DNA of 8,982 bases from Chloroflexi bacterium RIFCSPLOWO2_02_FULL_71_16 (lineage in GTDB: Bacteria; Chloroflexota; Limnocylindria; P2-11E): assembly GCA_001795345.1 (NCBI GenBank), contig MGON01000052.1, positions 292 through 9,273 on the forward strand. The letters are read 5' to 3'. This document shows, one piece after another, positions 6,084 through 8,982 of the stretch (positions are counted from its first letter, which is position 1; every line of letters starts with the position of its first letter). Made by a program: the position numbers and the translations under genes. The notes below the pieces were generated by a model that was not told where the DNA came from, did not search any database, and saw only the letters and a list, made by a program, of their open reading frames with translations.

Positions 6084-7144
6084 ACCGCGACCGTCTCCCT
6101 CTCCATCTCGGGCGAGTACTTCCCCATCCGCGCGGCCGACGTCAGCTTCGCGCGGTGGTGGTAGGCCCGCTGCGCGGCGGCGACGTTCTCCTTCTTGCCC
6201 GCCCAGGCCTTCTGCGGCGCCGCCTGGAGGCCGCGGCCGTAGGAGTAGCTGAGCTGCCACGGCACGCCACCGATCTCCATCGCGCGACGATTGATCGCGT
6301 CGAGGTTGACCGTGGCCTCCTGATCGGACTGCCCGCCGGAGAGGAAAACGATGCCCGGAACGGCCGCCGGGACCGCCTGCCGGAAGCAGTGGAGCGTGTA
6401 TCGCGCGACGTCCTGCGCGGTCGCGCGACCCTTCGCCTCGCTGCCGGAAAGGACCATGTTCGGCTTGAGCAGCATCTCCTCGAGCACGACGCGCGCGCCC
6501 GCGAGCTCCCGGAAGACCGCGTGTAGCGTGACAAGAGTCACGTCGTAGCACGTGTCGATGGAGTGGTCGCCGTCCATGAGGACCTCGGGCTCGACGATGG
6601 GAACGATCCCCGCCTCCTGGCTGAGCGCGGCGTACCGCGCGAGCGCGTGCGCGTTCGCCTCGATGCACCCCCGCGTGGGGATGGTGGCGCTGGCAGCGCT
6701 GCTCGAACCCGGAGCGATCTTGATCACCGCGCGCCATTTACTGAAGGTGGCGCCGAGCTTCTTGTACTCCGCGAAACGCTCGCGCAACCCATCGAGCCCT
6801 TCGGTGACCGTCTCGCCGGGCCGGTTCGCGAGCGGCTTCGCGCCGAGGTCGACCTTGATGCCTGGATGAACGCCCTGATCCTGGAGGACCTTCACCATTG
6901 GCGTGCCATCGGCCGCCTTCTGGCGGATCGTCTCGTCGTACAGGATCACGCCGCTGACGTACTCGGCCGCTCCCGGCGTCCGGAAGAGCAGCTCGCGGTA
7001 GTCGCGGCGGTTCGTCTCGGTGCTCTCGACGCCGATCGCGTCGAAGCGCTTCTTGATGGTGCCGGAGCTCTCGTCGGCCGCGAGGATGCCCTTGCCCGGC
7101 GCGACGAGCTCACGCGCGACCTTGTTCAGAGCCTGTTCATCCAC
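6080..7144 (-). CDS. Class I fructose-bisphosphate aldolase
   Basis: This cytoplasmic enzyme cleaves fructose 1,6-bisphosphate to dihydroxyacetone phosphate and glyceraldehyde 3-phosphate, or the reverse, through a lysine Schiff base and without metal. The 354-residue product belongs to the animal/plant-type glycolytic family, not the DhnA type. Family signatures are GKGILAADES (18-26), the lysine in VIKIAPG (Lys142), IVPIVEPEVLMDGDH (180-194), and the Schiff-base lysine in LEEMLLKPNMV (Lys227, matching rabbit Lys229). The C-terminal part has LSGGQSDQEA and WQLSYSYGRGLQ. The GTG start at 7144 is supported by a strong Shine-Dalgarno, GGAGGTG, five bases upstream. It follows tadA by 33 bp and is probably the last gene of that unit. 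Confidence 0.96.
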   Translation of the reverse strand: MDEQALNKVARELVAPGKGILAADESSGTIKKRFDAIGVESTETNRRDYRELLFRTPGAAEYVSGVILYDETIRQKAADGTPMVKVLQDQGVHPGIKVDLGAKPLANRPGETVTEGLDGLRERFAEYKKLGATFSKWRAVIKIAPGSSSAASATIPTRGCIEANAHALARYAALSQEAGIVPIVEPEVLMDGDHSIDTCYDVTLVTLHAVFRELAGARVVLEEMLLKPNMVLSGSEAKGRATAQDVARYTLHCFRQAVPAAVPGIVFLSGGQSDQEATVNLDAINRRAMEIGGVPWQLSYSYGRGLQAAPQKAWAGKKENVAAAQRAYHHRAKLTSAARMGKYSPEMERETVAV

Positions 7145-7177
7145 TGGAGCACCTCCACCTGGTCATGCCGATCGTAG

Positions 7178-7702
7178 CTAACCCTCGGCCTCGGCCGGGC
7201 CGCGCCGCGCCGCGAAGAACTCCGCGAGCATCCGCTCGACCTCCGCACGGCGCGCGCCGAGCCGCCATCTGGGCCGGTGCAGCGCCCGCGGATCGTCGAA
7301 GAGCTCGACCGTCGAGCGCACCGCCCCCGTCTTCTCCTCCGGCGCGGCGAAGACGACCAGCGGGATCCGCGCCAGGATCGCCGCGCCAGCGCACATGGCG
7401 CACGGCTCGATGGTGACGTAGAGCGCGCAGTCGCCCAGGCGCCAGCGTCCGAGCGCGCGGGCCGCGTCGCGCAGCGCCAGGACCTCCGCGTGCGCAGTAG
7501 GGTCGCGGTCGGCCTCCCGCCGGTTGCGGCCCCGGCCGACGACCGCGCCGCCGCGCACCACCACGCAGCCGACGGGAACGTCGCCGGCGCTCGCGGCGGC
7601 GCGAGCCTCCGCGATCGCCTCGTCCATGAAGCGCTCGTCGTCGCCGACGCGGGGCAGGGTCGCCGCGTCCGCATAGGGCTGCGCCGGGCCCCGAGCCTCC
7701 AC
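7178..7702 (-). CDS. tadA: tRNA-specific adenosine deaminase TadA
   Basis: TadA converts the wobble adenosine of tRNA-Arg(ACG) to inosine in the cytoplasm. It is a zinc hydrolytic deaminase of the cytidine-deaminase fold. Visible are DVPVGCVVV (41-49), the HAE catalytic motif (His71, Glu73) and PCAMC (100-104) with the zinc cysteines Cys101 and Cys104. The family helix usually begins DERFM, here at residue 22, so the first roughly 20 residues are an unusual extension. The next in-frame start, ATG at residue 26, would cut into that helix, so GTG at 7702 is preferred; it lies 2 nt after the livF stop, suggesting translational coupling. Guanine deaminases share these motifs but VGCVVV plus the HAE/PCAMC context favours TadA. 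The 174-residue length is slightly long. Confidence 0.9.
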   Translation of the reverse strand: MEARGPAQPYADAATLPRVGDDERFMDEAIAEARAAASAGDVPVGCVVVRGGAVVGRGRNRREADRDPTAHAEVLALRDAARALGRWRLGDCALYVTIEPCAMCAGAAILARIPLVVFAAPEEKTGAVRSTVELFDDPRALHRPRWRLGARRAEVERMLAEFFAARRGPAEAEG

Positions 7703-7704
7703 GC

Positions 7705-8442
7705 CTAGATCCCGAGGTAGCGCGACTCGACGTCCGGCTCGGCGGCGAGCGCGGCGGGCGTGCCAGAGAAGACGACGGTCCCCTTGTTCATGACGTAGAT
7801 GCGCTGGCCGACCGCCGTCGCGAGCGCGAGGTTCTGCTCGACCAGGAGCAGCGAGAGCCCGCTCTCGCGCAGCCGCAGCAGCGCCTCGCGGATCTCGTCG
7901 ACGAGCTTCGGCGCCAGGCCCTCGGAGGGCTCGTCGAGCAGGAGGACCTCCGGATCGCGCATGAGCGCGCGGCCGATCGCGAGCATCTGCTGCTCGCCCC
8001 CGGAGAGCTGGTCGCCGAGGCTGTCCAGCCGGCGCGCCAGGCCGGGGAACAGCTCGAGCACCCGGGCCAGGTCCCAGCCACCGCCGCTTCGCGCCGTGAG
8101 CGTGAGGTTCTCGCGCACCGTGAGGTCCCCGAACACGCGCCGGCCCTGCGGCACGAGCGCGATGCCGGCCCGAGCGATCACGTGCGGCGCGCAGCCGGTC
8201 ACGTCGCGGCCGAGAACGCGCACCCGGCCTCGCCGCGGCCGGATGAAGCCGACGATCGCCGAGATCGTCGTCGTCTTTCCGGCGCCGTTGCGGCCGAGGA
8301 GCGTGACGGCCTCGCCGCGCGCCACCTCGAGGTCGACGCCCTGCAGGACGTGGCTGTTCCCGTAGTACGCGTGGACATCGCGGACCTCGAGCGCCGGAGC
8401 CGGGGGGTCCTCGGGGGGCGGAGCCCCCCGGTAGCTCGTCAT
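7705..8442 (-). CDS. livF: Branched-chain amino acid-type ABC transporter ATP-binding protein LivF
   Basis: This is one of two ATPases driving a LivFGHM-type importer at the inner membrane; such systems take branched-chain amino acids but also amides, urea or aromatic compounds, so the substrate is open. The 245-residue product has Walker A GRNGAGKTT (50-58), the Q-loop VPQGRRVF (97-104), signature LSGGE (146-150), Walker B VLLLDEP (166-172) and the VEQN switch region usual in LivF. It ends in RYLGI as is typical. The ATG start overlaps the livG stop as ATGA, indicating coupling. Residues 1-17 (rich in Pro and Ala) precede the normal LivF start ALEVRDVHAYYG and are encoded over a strong GC hairpin. 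Confidence 0.95.
   Translation of the reverse strand: MTSYRGAPPPEDPPAPALEVRDVHAYYGNSHVLQGVDLEVARGEAVTLLGRNGAGKTTTISAIVGFIRPRRGRVRVLGRDVTGCAPHVIARAGIALVPQGRRVFGDLTVRENLTLTARSGGGWDLARVLELFPGLARRLDSLGDQLSGGEQQMLAIGRALMRDPEVLLLDEPSEGLAPKLVDEIREALLRLRESGLSLLLVEQNLALATAVGQRIYVMNKGTVVFSGTPAALAAEPDVESRYLGI
8412..8430. repeat. Perfect GC hairpin inside the livF 5' coding end
   Basis: CGGGGGGC (8412-8419) and GCCCCCCG (8423-8430) form a perfect 8-bp stem with a 3-nt loop, 10-28 nt after the livF start codon's last base. A further C6 tract on the transcribed strand (8407-8402) could compete for the same G6. It encodes the Arg-Gly-Ala-Pro-Pro-Pro-Glu stretch. It could dampen livF translation or be an inserted palindromic repeat. 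Confidence 0.8.
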
Positions 8443-8982
8443 GCCTCGAGCACCCGCCCCAGGTAGACCTCGTTCACGAGGCGGTCGCCCCGCACCTCGT
8501 CCGGCCGCCCGTCGGCGATGACCTTCCCCTCGTGCAGCACGGTGATCCGGTCGGCGATGCGGAAGACCACGTCCATGTCGTGCTCGACGATGAGCAGAGT
8601 GAGTGAGCGGTCGAGGTCGGCGATGAGCTTCGTGATCGCGGCCGTCTCGGCCGGCGACATCCCGGCCGTCGGCTCGTCGAGCAGTAGGACCTTGGGCCGC
8701 TGCGCCAGCGCCAGCGCGAGCTCCAGCTGCCGGCGCTCGCCGTGCGAGAGCGCGTTCGCCGCCGCGGCCTCGCGCCCCTCGAGGCCGACGCGGGCGAGCA
8801 CGGCGTCCGCCTGGGCTCGCTCCGAGGCGCCGCCGGCGCGCGTCAGCCGGTACGGTCCGGGGCGCGCCGCGAGCGCGAGCGCGACGTTCTCGCGCGCGGG
8901 CAGCCGGTCGAAGAGCTCGTTCCGCTGGTACATCCGCGCGAGACCGAGGCGCGCGAGGTCGGAAGTGCCGACGCCGGTGACG
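8439..8982 (-). CDS. livG: Branched-chain amino acid-type ABC transporter ATP-binding protein LivG, C-terminal part
   Basis: This is the second ATPase of the Liv-type importer, partnering LivF. The frame is open through the right window edge, so the N terminus with Walker A is outside. Sixteen codons precede the first internal ATG (8933), and they continue family similarity (DLARLGLARMYQRNELF corresponds to the usual LGIARTFQ...LF). Visible are the signature LSHGERRQLE (residues 62-71 after that ATG), Walker B VLLLDEPTAGM (82-92), and the H-loop VEHDMDVV. It ends EVYLGRVLEA, typical of LivG. The stop TGA overlaps the livF ATG by two bases. The internal ATG is not a start; calling the gene from it would truncate it. 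Confidence 0.93.
   Translation of the reverse strand, partial: VTGVGTSDLARLGLARMYQRNELFDRLPARENVALALAARPGPYRLTRAGGASERAQADAVLARVGLEGREAAAANALSHGERRQLELALALAQRPKVLLLDEPTAGMSPAETAAITKLIADLDRSLTLLIVEHDMDVVFRIADRITVLHEGKVIADGRPDEVRGDRLVNEVYLGRVLEA

Noticed and set aside
4625..6526. Plus-strand open frame of 633 codons over a tRNA, the permease gene and the aldolase gene end
   Set aside because: Its product is Arg/Gly/Pro-rich low-complexity sequence, typical of an out-of-frame reading in GC-rich DNA, and it crosses a tRNA gene and a clear MFS gene in another frame.

Overview
This is a GC-rich bacterial chromosome segment, probably from an uncultured lineage. Gene style (class I aldolase, liv-type ABC transporter genes, GC-rich triloop palindromes) and the 16S rRNA look compatible with Rokubacteria/Methylomirabilota-like or deltaproteobacterial groups. 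I cannot fix the taxon without a 16S search, so this is a low-confidence guess.

Layout. Positions 1-1055 are the 5' two-thirds of a 16S rRNA gene on the minus strand, cut by the left window edge. Its leader (about 1056-1327) holds a tandem 31/32-bp repeat, a possible promoter, a boxA-like antitermination site and a GNRA-capped hairpin touching the 16S 5' end. Upstream on the same strand are recR, ybaB and dnaX (1328-3943), the classic DNA repair/replication cluster, and then a large, Bacillus-type SRP RNA gene with its Alu domain (4073-4351). Next come a decayed tRNA-Ser copy, tRNA-Ser(GGA) and tRNA-Ser(CGA) (4458-4731), all on the minus strand.

An MFS permease gene (4833-6083) is the only plus-strand protein gene. 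It converges on a class I fructose-bisphosphate aldolase gene (6080-7144, minus), and the two stop codons share one CTAG. The aldolase gene is preceded on the minus strand by tadA (7178-7702), livF (7705-8442) and the C-terminal part of livG (8439 to the right edge). These four genes are closely packed and probably co-transcribed.

How it fits together. Most of the window is translation and replication housekeeping: 16S rRNA, SRP RNA, serine tRNAs, the tRNA-editing deaminase TadA, the clamp loader DnaX, and the recombination factors YbaB and RecR. The order tRNA-Ser / tadA / SRP RNA / dnaX / ybaB / recR / rrn resembles the arrangement near the Bacillus subtilis origin, here interrupted by the permease and aldolase genes. 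I see no CRISPR array, transposase, phage gene, toxin-antitoxin pair or defence system. The notable items are the RNA elements: the large SRP RNA, the repeat-bearing rRNA leader, the broken tRNA with a palindrome at its 3' end, and a strong hairpin just inside the livF coding start.
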